NCBI RefSeq assembly: GCF_037126465.1
Contig: NC_088203.1
Location: forward strand, 90,086,668 to 90,150,667
DNA from: Ornithodoros turicata
Lineage: Eukaryota; Arthropoda; Arachnida; Ixodida; Argasidae
Reading direction: 5' to 3'
DNA: 64,000 nt
Positions 11,588-20,879 of the stretch are shown one piece after another; the stretch's first letter is position 1, and every line of letters begins with the position of its first letter. Both the position numbers and the translations under genes were made by a program. The notes beneath the pieces were generated by a model, which was not told where the DNA came from, ran no database searches, and worked only from the letters and a program-made list of their open reading frames with translations.

Positions 11588-11796
11588 CAGCGCGTTTCCG
11601 TTAAATCCCCGGGCTTGAAATACGAAGAGAGCGAGAAAAGAAAAAACGAGCAGTACTTTTTGCAACCTGAGTAAGAAACAGGTATTACGTCACAAGTAGT
11701 GGCCGTTTCTTACTCAAGTAGCAAAAAGTACCGCTCATTGTTTCTTTTACCGCTCTCTTTGTATTTCAAGCCCGGGGATTTAACGGAAACACCCGG
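11588..11796. mobile_element. 209-bp foldback MITE sharing tips with the 4-kb element
   Basis: Almost entirely self-complementary: CAG(C/G)G..GTTTCCGTTAAAT then CCCCGGGCTTGAAATAC at the left is repeated inverted at the right, and the arms continue through AGAGAGCG, AAAAAGTAC and GTAAGAAAC segments to a short loop near 11690. TATA flanks each side (11584-11587, 11797-11800). The outer ~25 bp match the tips at 1418 and 5409; the interior does not. Confidence 0.88.
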
Positions 11797-12842
11797 TATA
11801 TATGACCGCTGATCTTCTGCGAAAAATACATTTTCTACTCCGAGAGCATTTCGTCAGAAGGCTACGTACGTGATTTCGCAAGCTAGGGCTAAAAAAAAAA
11901 TTACAGCAATTACAGAAATTCAAACAGCTTTTTTAACCGAGGAACTTGTGTGATAACGATGGTTGTCATCTGCTAGCATCGTCTGCTAGTCCCGAATGCG
12001 CCGGGCACACGGTCCACACTGAAATCAATGCTCTTGGTTAAAAGTTTTCTGGACAAACGTCTACTCTAACACACAGGGACCGTAATTCATTCGTGAGTAG
12101 AGCGCACAATCGCCACAATCCGTGAAGGAAGCTGCTTCGCGCACTCTACAATGAGCGAAGGTGGTGGTGCAGTATAGTGTTTTCCTCAATGCGGATCGCT
12201 GTCTGCTTAGTAGCCTTTTGGGCCATGTAGGAAGCGCCAATGTGGCAGGTAAACGAACTAAGTGCGGCACAGCTTTTTCTTGGGAGCTTTCACGCCTGGT
12301 GTAATACATGGAGACCTAGCAAATGCATAGTCATAAAGACGCGGCGCAGTGACCAGTGTTTTCACTTGAAGAGGTCATCGACCATGATGACTTCTCCGTG
12401 TTATGGGCTATATGGGCTCTGAACCGCATGGACAGTGGCATCTCTGAGGCGAAAGAGCGGACCGATGAATGCATAGCTGTGTAACATTGCGCTTACCATA
12501 TCTTACTGATACCACAAGCACACGTCTCCACCAGCACAGCAACATGGATACCAAAATCAAGTCAGTAGAGTTCATCTGCTAGAGATCTGTGGGAAACTCC
12601 AAAACACATGGCCAAATAAGCATTTTCTTTTTTGAATGGTCATACGCAACATACAACAATGGCACATGGAATAAATCTCCAACTGACAGGAATGTATTTA
12701 GTCATATATGTGCTGCACACACAGGCACAATACTGTTCACTAATTAACGACACCTCAGCACAATCGGAACAGAAACCACAACCGCGTACGATCCACCTCA
12801 ACCCGGGCCGCCACGCTAACACCGAGGCCTAGCCACACCTTT
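11797..12842. other. No feature seen
   Basis: Only short frames without domains (12061-12309 minus, 12240-12422 plus, 12632-12832 plus) and no repeat that I can pair elsewhere in the window. Confidence 0.4.
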
Positions 12843-13137
12843 TGCATAAGTGTGCATAAGGCCCAAGTGACCAGAACGCCCAAATGTTCATAAGACCCGA
12901 AAATAAATTGGACCTTTTGAGCATTTGGGTCAAATGAGCAGGGCAGGATAAGGTGTCCAGAAGGCCCTAATGCCCAGAAGGCCCAAATGGTCATATGACC
13001 CGAAAACCAGGAAGGCATCAGATTGACCAGTGAGGTCATGGAACCGCAAACAAGAGAAGCGTATTTCCCCATTCAACTAGGCCAGCCCTAACCTTCCCTC
13101 ACCTGAAAGAAAGGCTTCTGTTGCCTCGGGGTCCCAA

Positions 13138-13342
13138 AACTTGCACTGATAAAAGTACCGTATATTTCTGTGTATAAGCGCCGTTATACATTTAAAAAAA
13201 AATTCTCTGAAGAAGTCCTGCGCGTCATCTAATGTCATCATATGCGCGTCATCATCCTGCGCAGGACTTCTTCAGATAACTTTTTTAAATATATAACGGC
13301 GCTTATACACAGAAAAGTACGGTACTTCTATCAGTGCGAGTT
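13138..13342. mobile_element. Foldback element with 84-86-bp arms
   Basis: Left arm 13138-13223 and right arm 13259-13342 pair with few mismatches around a 35-base loop that itself contains GCGCGTCATC-type repeats. Arm landmarks are GCACTGATA.AAGTACCGT, GTGTATAAGCGCCGTTATA and GAAGAAGTCCTGCGC. It lies inside the 12843-14394 segment. No target duplication can be fixed. Confidence 0.85.
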
Positions 13343-13604
13343 ATATGCAACAAATATTCTTCTGTAAAATCACCTTTCAAATGTGACAGCGTAGGAATTC
13401 CACACTTTTCCGAGAAGCCCTACGGCTTGGTATTTGGCTCGGGGCTGGGATTTATTATGTTAGTCAAGTTGCGCCCATTTTGGACAATTGCACTCGGTGA
13501 ATCCTCGGAATATGCTCCTTCTGACGTGAACACAAACAATGCGCTTCTTTCACCGTGTGAAATGTAGTCTCCAGAGAGTTCAGTTACAGAACCAATTCCA
13601 AGGT

Positions 13605-13720
13605 GTTCGCCCATTTGATGGAACCCATTTGGTCGAACGGCCCCGGAAAATTTGGTGACGGAACAAACGATCTCGGAAAAAATGGTTCCCGATGGGTTAG
13701 AGCGAAAAAAAACGGTCCCA
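13605..13720 (+). repeat. Degenerate relative of the TTTGRTCGAACGG repeat
   Basis: Contains CATTTGATGGAACC, CATTTGGTCGAACGG and further weakened repeats (AAATTTGGTGACGGAAC). The second string is close to one unit of the array at 15897-16027, so this looks like a decayed terminus of a related element. It may belong to an older copy. Confidence 0.5.
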
Positions 13721-14394
13721 TGCGTAGGCATGGTTTGCTACGTTCAAACCCCTCCCGAAATCGTACATTTGGTAGCTCGTTTGGGATAGGTAAACAAGGA
13801 GTAAACCCTTCTCTCCTATGCAAATTTCCTCCTGAACCCCCCCAGAAATATTTTTTCTGGCTACGCTACTGCCGTGCCCGGCTTGGTTCCCTTCGCAGAA
13901 AAAGCGGTACTCATTGTGCGTCATAGCAGTATTCCAGAGAAGGTTGAAAAGCTTTTAATGTGGCAAACGGATAAGTTATTCAATAAAAATATTAGGCACA
14001 GAGCCTACCAAATGTACCGAACGAAATATTGAACGCTGTAAGGATTCATATTTATTTGTATTTAGATTTTGCCACATCTATATCTTATTTGCTTGAAAAA
14101 TTGTTAACTCATTTCAGCACATTTATTAATATTTTTAGTTCAGTTACCTTTTTCTCCTCTGTCGCATTCATTTAATATTGTGCATAGGAGCAAAGAAAAT
14201 ATCTAGGACACTCCTAATCTTCCCGCCTGGTTTTCGGGCCATATGACTATTTTGGCCTTCTGGGCATTTCGGCCTTCTGGACACCTTACCCTGCCCTGCT
14301 CATTTGACCCGAATGTTCAAAAAGCCCAAATTTTTTTCAGATCTTATGAACATTTGGGCGTTTTGATCACTTGGGCCTTATGCACACTATGCAT

Positions 14395-14806
14395 ACTCGG
14401 GCCATATGAGATGATACCTTACCAGTCGCCACAATTCCGGAGCTAGCAGACGATACTGGCGGGGAGCAGACGCTTCTGGCAGCCAATGAAGTGGTCGGCC
14501 GCCTGACGTCACCACACGCCAGACTCGGCTTGGGGGAGACTGTCGCCGCGGAGCGCATTCTTGCAAACTAATTTTCTCAGGAAATTCGCGCCTTTCGAAG
14601 AAAATATTTAGCGTGACAGTTTATGAAGGTAGTATGTTCATGAAAAAATGGCTCATGAAATGGCTTCATGAAAAAATGGTGAAGATGATGCATAATGTAA
14701 AAACCCCGAGACTAGGTAACACGAAGGGACAGACACAACACGAAGTCTCAAACACAGCTGAAAATTTTACTTCACATACAAGAAATATGTACAAACGGTT
14801 CCGGGA
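14395..14806. other. Interval with one terminus-like fragment
   Basis: Mostly featureless. At about 14699-14730 the string AAAAACCCCGAGACTAGG followed by TAACACGAAGG closely resembles the tips of the TIR element at 37709-38382, so it may be a broken relative. Repeated ATGAAAAAATGG strings occur at 14640-14680. Confidence 0.45.
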
Positions 14807-16027
14807 CATTTGATCGAACGCCGTTTGATCGAAACGGCAGCGGTCGTTTGATCGATTTTTTTAATTGGTTCACTTGGAGTGTCGAAAATAACAAAAAAAA
14901 GACAAGGAAAAAAAAGCTGCAGTACTAAATGCAGTTATCCTAAGGAACATTTAACTTTGTGTAATCTGCTTCCCCGTAAACACTTTCCTCATGCTAACCC
15001 TTTTTTAGTGTCCAAAAGCAGTACAAGGGCCAGGGTTGTTCACCGTTAACCCGTTGGACAACCGAATAGGTTTTTCCGCTCCGACACATAGTGAGTAAAC
15101 ATGCTGTACTTGTCAATCCCCCAACCCTTTGTGAAATAATAATAATGTCAAGTATTAAACATTTTGGCAAATGAATTAAAAAATAAGTAAATGACATTTT
15201 TGATTATTTATTCCCGTCGAATGTGAACAAATTTTAACAGTGGATTATTGTTTGTAATCAACTGACCACTGTATGGGAGAAAGAGTAGTTTCAGTTTATT
15301 TACTTTTCGCCTATGTGCAAGTGAACCTAAATTTAGTTCTTGCAACAGACATGTAGGCGAAGAAGTCCTTCGAAACTTAGACAAGATTATAGGGCAGCAG
15401 ATCTTTGTACTTTCTCTATTTCTTCGGATATCGTGCATGTGTGGTGATTCGAGGCTGCAGATGCATACGCTAAGGTCGAACTATGGTTTTACATGCTGTT
15501 AATTTAATATCTCTCGTTGTACCATGGCGAAATTTCGTTCGTAGCACCAACAGACTTCGAGTGGCTTTGCACATATGACTATCCCGTTTCAGGCAGTTCC
15601 CTTTAAATATGTCGCCAGCAGTAAGAAGGGTGCCCAGAACAAGGATAGACTATCGGCTGCTCTCAACCTGGGGCAGCTTTCTTCAATATGTGTCCTACTG
15701 ATTCGTAAATGACAAACGCCTGCAACTAACCAGTGGTTTCCCCTCTTCGGCTGCAAAAAGCAAAAAAAAAAAAAAAAGAAAAAAAAAGAAGAAGAAATAA
15801 AAAAGCAGAGGACACTGATTGCCTGCTCCGTATGCTCGAGTCAAAAGTTACAGAAAAAGTGGTGCGGACAACACAGTGCATGCAGCTTTGAATTCCCTTC
15901 GAACAAACGGCGTCGATGTACCGGCTTTCGATCAAACGGCTTTCGATCAAACGGCTTTCGACCAAGCGGCGTTCGATCAAACGCCTTCGATCAAACGGCG
16001 TTCGACCAAACGGCGTTCGACCAAATG
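14807..16027. mobile_element. ~1.2-kb element with opposed arrays of a 15-bp unit as its ends
   Basis: The left tip reads CATTTGATCGAACGCCGTTT and the right tip, read inward on the minus strand, reads CATTTGGTCGAACGCCGTTT. Both continue into more units of the same 15-base repeat: about three weak ones at the left (14807-14856) and about nine at the right (15897-16027). Between them is AT-rich unique sequence with long A-rich tracts (14889-14920, 15760-15800) and no recognisable protein. I infer a non-autonomous DNA element whose termini are minisatellite arrays. Superfamily unknown; no target duplication is obvious next to the tips. Confidence 0.6.
15897..16027 (+). repeat. 15-bp tandem array, about nine units
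   Basis: Consensus CGTTCGATCAAACGG with variants (GACCAAA, CTTTCG). Unit boundaries are kept apart from one or two single-base losses. The inner units are the most divergent and the outer ones nearest the tip are the cleanest. Because the unit length is a multiple of three, an open frame runs through it; that frame is an artefact. Confidence 0.9.
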
Positions 16028-16086
16028 GGCGGACACCTGTACAAACAGAAGGGAAGCGAACAACCAGTTGAGGATCAAATAGGAGG

Positions 16087-16704
16087 TCATTTCGGGGGAA
16101 CGAGCAGTCTGTTCAAGGCCGGACCAAGAATTACGGATGGGTTGCTGACACAGTTCCCACAAGAAGTTATGAAAACGGTCTCTCTCAAAAGCCTTCTGTG
16201 GAGGTCCACTTTGGATGCCTTTACAATTGTTTCATCCCATAGAGGGAAGCAATCTGTGCATTCTTCCAAATGCCTTGCAATTTCAGAGTTTGAAGCTTTA
16301 TTTTTTACTTTTAACGAATGCTCTCTCAAACGATCATTTAAGCAACGTTTTGTCTGGCCAATATAACAGAAACCACAAGCTAGGGGGATCTGGTAAACAA
16401 CGTTTGAAGAACAGGGGACAAATTTATTCCGGTGATTCTTGCAAATAACTTCAGGTTTAGCGAAAGGCGTGAGGCGGTCAAGACGGAAGTTGTTCTTGAA
16501 AACGAGGTTGACTTGAAACTTATTCGCAACGGCTAACAAGTTGTGAGACACTTTGTGAAAGTAAGGTAAAACCACCCGTTTGGGGACAGAGGGCTTAGTT
16601 TCAGGCGAACCAGGAAGGAAGGTGTTTAACAAAACATTTAAAGCACCAAGTAACATGTGATGGGGGTAACCAGCATCATTCAAACGGAGAAGCTGACTTT
16701 CCAT
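16087..16704 (-). pseudogene. Penelope-like GIY-YIG endonuclease
   Basis: About 205 codons. The GIY-YIG block appears as CGFCYIGQTKRCLNDRLREH (about 16330-16390), with the family's conserved arginine, followed by a HLEECTDCFP zinc-type segment and RRLLRETVFI, which supplies the conserved glutamate. This arrangement is the EN(+) class of Penelope-like elements. The domain is open to its stop at 16087, so this is the best-preserved part of the element. It cuts DNA at insertion sites in active relatives. Confidence 0.88.
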
Positions 16705-17649
16705 AGGGAATGATATGATGACAACAAGATTTTTTTTACGGCATTTGATAGGATACCTGTGATCAAACCCCGTTTTACAGTTTTAGAATGACAACCTGAA
16801 GCGGGCAAAATGGGTTTAACTTGAGATTTGCCGTAAGACCAACAAAGAGCGGGTTTTAACAAGAGCCTGATATCAAGAAACTGAAGCACGCAAACAGTGG
16901 GGAACTCACTGGTAAACACAAGCTCTGGGGCCGCGGACACAACTACATTTTTACACTGATCAATAACACTCTCATTGGTGGAAGTGAAAACCAGATCATC
17001 TACAAACCTTTTTACAACTACGTCATTTGAAGGCAGAGAGGATATAAAGGATAATACAGCGTTGTCAATTACACTCAGGTCAATCTCGGAAAGAACAGGC
17101 GCGATGCACGAGCCAATACAAATACCAGTTTTTTGGGTGTACAGATGCCCGTCAATACTTATGGCAGTTGACCTACAGATAAAGTTCTAGTAAGCACAAA
17201 AATTCAGTCACAGATATACCAACTTTCGATTGAAAGCGCACCAAGTTATCTTCAAGAAATGTGCGTGTTCTAATCAACAACACATTCTCTTGCAGTGAAT
17301 AGTATAGATCCTTGGTGTCTAAGGAAAAAGCAAAGCATTTCTTTCCATGAAACAATTGTAAATCAGAAATAAGTTGTTCAGAATTTTTCAAAGTTAAACC
17401 GCTAGGGACAAAAATAGAGGAAAACCCATTTTGCAAAAAGTTTGAAACAATTTTTTGCCTGGTTTGATTCTCATTGATTACGATTCCAAGCGACATGTCC
17501 ACCTTGTGATCGTTGAGCAACAACTTTACAGCGAAAGTTCCACGAGAAGCTGAGCGTATACAGTTACATAGGGCAGTCAGATCATTGTCAAGAAGAATAG
17601 AACAAATCGACTTCTTGATCTTGTCCAAAGCATGGTTATACGGTTTCAA
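16705..17649 (-). pseudogene. Penelope-like reverse transcriptase
   Basis: The first part (17173-17649) carries the FSLDTKDLYYSLQ block, containing the first catalytic aspartate. After a frameshift near 17190 the reading continues through RSTAISIDG, QKTGICIGSCIAPVLSEI and then RFVDDLVF (about 16986-17006), the second catalytic motif, followed by FLDIRL and LPASGCHSKTVKRG, all typical Penelope-like RT blocks. A second frameshift near 16705 separates it from the endonuclease. The enzyme family primes reverse transcription at a nick made by the GIY-YIG domain; this copy cannot make it in one piece. Confidence 0.87.
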
Positions 17650-18158
17650 AACGTTTCCAACAGCTGCCGAACAGATGCAAAAACACTTTCAGGTAGAAGA
17701 GCGAATTTTGCAGACTTATCAGTTTGCAACAGACGTAAGTTCTTCTCAGACAATTCATTACGAACTAACTTAACAGGAGAGAGATTACGGTTTACGCGAC
17801 GGTTGTTCGAACCCAGAGTGTGCGAAATGTGGTGTACTGCCTGAGTAATGAAAGACGAGGATAAGGAGGGATCAGTTATGACAGACGAAACCTTATAAAT
17901 GCAAGCAGCTACATCTAAACGGGAGGGAGTCAAGTTTAAACGAAACTTAGGGCCCTTTGATAAAATCGCAGTTGTGCGGGCAGACACGGGAGCACAAGTA
18001 GGGCTTACAAGGCACGAAGGCGGCGCTTTTTTCGGACTTGGCTGATGAACAGGCGCACGGAGGGAAGATCTCAATGCAGCAAACTTGCAAGAGAAGGCAG
18101 AATTGCATAGGGCGGTCCACTGAGCAAACTCGACGGTATGACGAAAGTTTGGCCCCAC
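17646..18158 (-). pseudogene. Penelope-like N-terminal region
   Basis: About 170 codons upstream of the RT. Contains SKGPKFRLNLTPSRLD and, towards the end, LRLLQTDKSAKFALLPESVF, which matches the pattern of the region preceding RT in Penelope-like proteins (a 'skGPkF..P' block and an 'ADK...V' block). The frame ends at TGA near 17646, while the RT continues in another frame starting a few bases earlier. The start at 18158 is simply the first ATG; there is no independent evidence for it. Confidence 0.7.
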
Positions 18159-18394
18159 AAGCAGTGCCCATAGGGTATCCGCCGAAGGAATAGGACCTTA
18201 AACTGCTGACTCACAACAGTTATGTGTGATGTCAGAAGCTTCTTCTTCCTTTGCCGAGGTAGGTTCTGGGGTTGAAGGTGGCCACAAATGGACGAAACCA
18301 ACCGTCTTTTTCGGAGCTGGAGGCCCATGAAGCAGAATTCAGTTTGGGTGGTAGCAAGCGGTGAAAAAAATATATGTTCCAAATGATTTCCATG
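18159..18394. other. 5' flank of the Penelope-like element
   Basis: No distinct feature; could contain the untranslated leader of the element on the minus strand. The end of this interval (about 18380-18396) carries the CATGCTCCTTTAA string shared in reverse with 10634-10648. Confidence 0.35.
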
Positions 18395-18693
18395 CTCCTT
18401 TAAGGAACTCGCGAGCGGCGTACTTTTTCTTCGGTGCGACATCCTGTAGTCGCTGGCGGAAAGGGGTAAGTTCATTGTTTCGGAGGGATATGGAAGGGTG
18501 CGCTGTTAGCGACACACAGTGGTAGTCCCGGTGTCGCCCCAGTGCGTCTGGGAAGTGGAAGCTACCGTTGTGTGTCGTTAAAAGCGCACCCTTCCACCCC
18601 CTCTGAACAGTAAACTCACCCGCTTCGGCCAGCCGGTCGCACCGAAGAAAAAGTACGGCGCTCGCGTATCCCGTAAACTTTTGTCCCAACCTG
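18395..18693. mobile_element. Foldback Tc1/mariner-type MITE with damaged left tip
   Basis: The right arm ends ...CGTAAACTTTTGTCCCAACCTG at 18693 followed by TA, a Tc1/mariner-like tip. Reading inward, the blocks CGCGAGCGCCGTAC, TTTTTCTTCGGTGCGAC, a GAGT(T)TA..GTT segment, GGAAGGGTGCGC and CGACACACA all recur inverted in the left arm (18400-18525) around a ~30-base loop near 18540. In the left arm the outer ~18 bases of the tip are replaced by unrelated sequence. No coding capacity. Confidence 0.78.
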
Positions 18694-19300
18694 TACTACC
18701 AACACGCCCAAAGGAAATTCTTAACGGAGACGAAAGGAAGATCCGAGGGAACTTCGAGCAAACTTTAGTTGTTGATATGTACATGTATACATATATCGAT
18801 TCCCAGCATTCCCTTCATGCGCACAAACTTATATATGTTCTGAGAGAAACAATTCTTTGCCTGACTGCCAACCTGAAGGGGAGCTTGTTCTCTCGACCTC
18901 GATTATCCCCCTGGTTACGATGTTTTCGTTTTTGTCGTAATATGCAAGAATCTGCAATGGTCCACTGCTTTTTGGCTGCGCTGTTCGCTTCAGTACTGGC
19001 CCAATCTTCCTATCTTTTTACGAAAATGACGTGATGTTCCAATCCTTCGTTGCTGTGGAGAAGTGATTGATGTTGTCGTCTTTGTCATTGCCCTGATGCT
19101 AATACTAATAACGATGATGGGAGTGCAAAAAAGGTGATTTAGGACGCTAATGCCGATTCTGTCGGAAAGATGTAGAGATGGCATCGATCACTCTACAGGT
19201 GTAATTCCCTGACACTGCACGACCACGAAATCTATTTCATTTTAAAACAGAAAGTTTGTCTTGCAGTGCGGAAAGCGCTACTTGACGTGAATCACGAGTA
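18694..19300. other. No feature seen
   Basis: Short frames only (18681-19034 plus, 18990-19184 minus), no domain and no repeat partner. A degenerate TATACAT/ATATAT patch lies at 18778-18800. Confidence 0.4.
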
Positions 19301-19492
19301 CAGACCCCGACAAAAGTTTACGGCGCTGGTCTACGGCGGAGCTATTTATAGGGAGAGTTTGGCCATTAGGAGGAGCCTAACTTGAAGCGCGTCATGCGAC
19401 GTCACGGCTAAGCCATCTCCCTCGCCGTGCTCTATTGTTGTCCCGTTGTCAGCCGATCGCCGACGCCATATTGATGCTGATCGTTGTTTACG

Positions 19493-19603
19493 ATGCAAGG
19501 AGGGAAGACACGTGCGTACATTGTCCTTCCAAAGCCCTTCGTCCTTGAACTCTTTCAGTTTGGCAACAAAGCCCCCCTTATCACAGGCGGCTGTGGGTCA
19601 TAA
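19493..19603 (+). CDS. Possible 36-codon open frame inside the Tc1-like element
   Basis: Starts ATG CAA GGA GGG and ends TAA. The translation is hydrophobic and basic (includes TRAYIVLPKPFVLELFQFGN), reads like real coding sequence, and is bracketed by the element's inverted repeats. It might be captured host sequence or a fragment of an element-encoded protein. I do not recognise it and length alone cannot support it. Confidence 0.2.
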   Translation: MQGGKTRAYIVLPKPFVLELFQFGNKAPLITGGCGS

Positions 19604-19913
19604 GCCGGTTATTCCTGTAGATTGCATCCATTGCGACAACAAAGCTGACGGACAGCATCAATATGGTGCGCACCAGATGACTGATAAGCGGATTCTGCTT
19701 GGATGCAGGATTTTTGGGCGGCATAACGACGACTCTGACGTCAAAATAGGCTCCACCCACGAGGCGGCAAAAGATTAGAGAATGGCCAAACTCTCCCTAT
19801 AAATGGCTCTGGTCTACGGAACACCAGAGCGACGCCTATCGGCGAACGGGATTGGATCCACCTACTGAGAGGTGCATGGAATACCCAGTCACCTGAATAC
19901 GGCTACGCCTGAC

Positions 19914-20234
19914 CAGCTCCGGTGGCGCAGCGGTAACGCGTGCGCTTGGAGACTGGGAGGTCCGCGGTTCGAATCCGCGGGCCGGCTGTGCCGTCTGGGG
20001 TTTTTCCTGGGTTTCCCTCAGATGTGTAATAGGCGTATGCCGGCACAGTTCCCCTGAAGTCGGCCCATGGACGCAGCTATCCTCCCCCCGAGCTGATTCC
20101 GCTCGGTCTTCCACTTCACCCTTTCCTCTCCTCCTCTCCACCACCTTTCCCTTCCCGAGAAACATGCCGCCTAATCAGGCAGGCAGACCTCTCGGGTTCC
20201 TCCCAACGACACTCCTCCTCCTCCTCCTCCTCGC
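19914..20234 (+). mobile_element. tRNA-derived SINE with 11-bp target-site duplication
   Basis: The head is tRNA-like: an A-box (TGGCGCAGCGG, 19923-19933) and a perfect B-box (GGTTCGAATCC, 19967-19977) with matching T-arm stem bases (CCGCG/CGCGG). After the head come GCCGTCTGGGGTTTTTCC and a body ending in a CT-rich region and a (CTC)n tail (about 20209-20232). CTACGCCTGAC directly precedes (19903-19913) and follows (20235-20245) the unit, a perfect 11-base duplication. This is the usual outcome of LINE-mediated retroposition; the partner LINE is not identified. Such tRNA-headed SINEs would be transcribed by RNA polymerase III from the internal boxes. Confidence 0.93.
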
Positions 20235-20404
20235 CTACGCCTGACTAACATTTCCTCTCTTTCTTTTTTCCCCATAGACATATCCCCCCCCCCTCAGTCA
20301 CCTGTCTGTAAGTCAACTTGTTCCCGTTTGCTGCAAAGGTATCGATCCGATGACGATATAGGTACAACAATCCGGCGTTCCGTAAACTTTTTCCGCGACC
20401 TGTA

Positions 20405-20826
20405 GCCCCCTTGTTTTTCGGAGTTATATTTTTAATTTTAATTTTTGTTTTATTTTTTAAAATTCGAAGCGCGTTTTCCGAAATTTATGTTTGCTGATGG
20501 AAATCCGCAGTTTTTGAGAGTTTTTGTATTCCGACCGAAACTCGGAGAACTTAACTTGTTAGATGTACTAATTTTTATTTTGAAGCGTTTTGGACTAGCC
20601 GGCACCTGTGTTTTGTAGGAGTCACCATCTCCATATTTTTCTTCTCTAATTCTAATCAGATCTAATCTAATCGGAGAACACGCGACGGCTGTAGACTTTG
20701 TACTCCGTTCACCTGTCCGTGCTCTATTCCAGCAACTTAGCAGCTGGATCCAGTGTATCAAGGGGTACTTCATATAAAATGGATCTTAACGTTTACGGTC
20801 TTAGAATGCAAATGGCGAAAACAAAA

Positions 20827-20829
<3 letters not shown>
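20405..20829. other. No gene recognised
   Basis: AT-rich near 20430-20470 and 20560-20660; one minus frame (20450-20773) without domains. GATCTAATC repeats at 20655-20672. Confidence 0.4.

Positions 20830-20879
<50 letters not shown>
20830..20879. repeat. (TA)n microsatellite
   Basis: About 50 bases of alternating TA interrupted once by C (TACATA). Confidence 0.97.

Larger units (their letters stand above)
12843..14394. mobile_element. ~1.55-kb segment bounded by ~169-bp inverted arms
   Basis: Left arm 12843-13011 and right arm 14226-14394 are reverse complements with modest divergence and small indels. Landmarks are TGCATAAG/TATGCA tips, GGCCCAAGTGA, GCCCAAATGTTCATAAGA, TCAAATGAGCAGGGCAGG, AAGGTGTCCAGAAGGCC and CCCGAAAACCAGG. 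Each arm also contains internal repeats of an AAGGCCCAAATG type. The interior holds a foldback (13138-13342) and unique sequence but no recognisable gene. Target duplications are not obvious, so this could be one long-TIR element or an inverted duplication of a repeat. Confidence 0.65.
16087..18158 (-). mobile_element. Penelope-like retroelement, frameshifted
   Basis: Reading the minus strand from 18158 to 16087, three overlapping frames together give the usual Penelope-like order: N-terminal region, reverse transcriptase, then GIY-YIG endonuclease. Frame changes occur near 17650, 17190 and 16705, so no full-length protein can be made from this copy. Total coding span, about 2.07 kb or ~690 codons, is near the usual size for the family. 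The 3' end of the coding region lies only 60 bases from the 15-bp array element at 14807-16027. Terminal repeats of the element (pseudo-LTRs) are not identified. The catalytic motifs seem preserved, so the decay is mainly by indels. Confidence 0.88.
19301..20402. mobile_element. Tc1/mariner-type non-autonomous element carrying a SINE
   Basis: Tips are CAGACCCCGACAAAAGTTTA at the left and, inverted, CAGGTCGCGGAAAAAGTTTA at the right, each flanked by TA (19299-19300, 20403-20404). A strong subterminal inverted repeat follows: AATGGCCAAACTCTCCCTAT at 19783-19802 is the reverse complement of the stretch ending at about 19368. Total 1,102 bp, about 770 bp without the nested SINE (19914-20245). No transposase is present. 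The inverted repeats contain a CTATAAAT string resembling a TATA box, though nothing shows it is used. The pair at 10615 and 18693 has related tips. Confidence 0.82.

Noticed and set aside
15897..16027. CRISPR-like array
   Set aside because: Units are 15 bases, contiguous, with no spacers, in a eukaryotic transposon context. The same reasoning applies to 40921-41150.
15819..16082. Plus frame giving repeated AFDQT peptides
   Set aside because: Produced by the 15-bp array, whose unit length is a multiple of three; crosses the element boundary.
19301..20402. Autonomous Tc1/mariner element
   Set aside because: No transposase frame; once the nested SINE is removed only ~770 bases remain.
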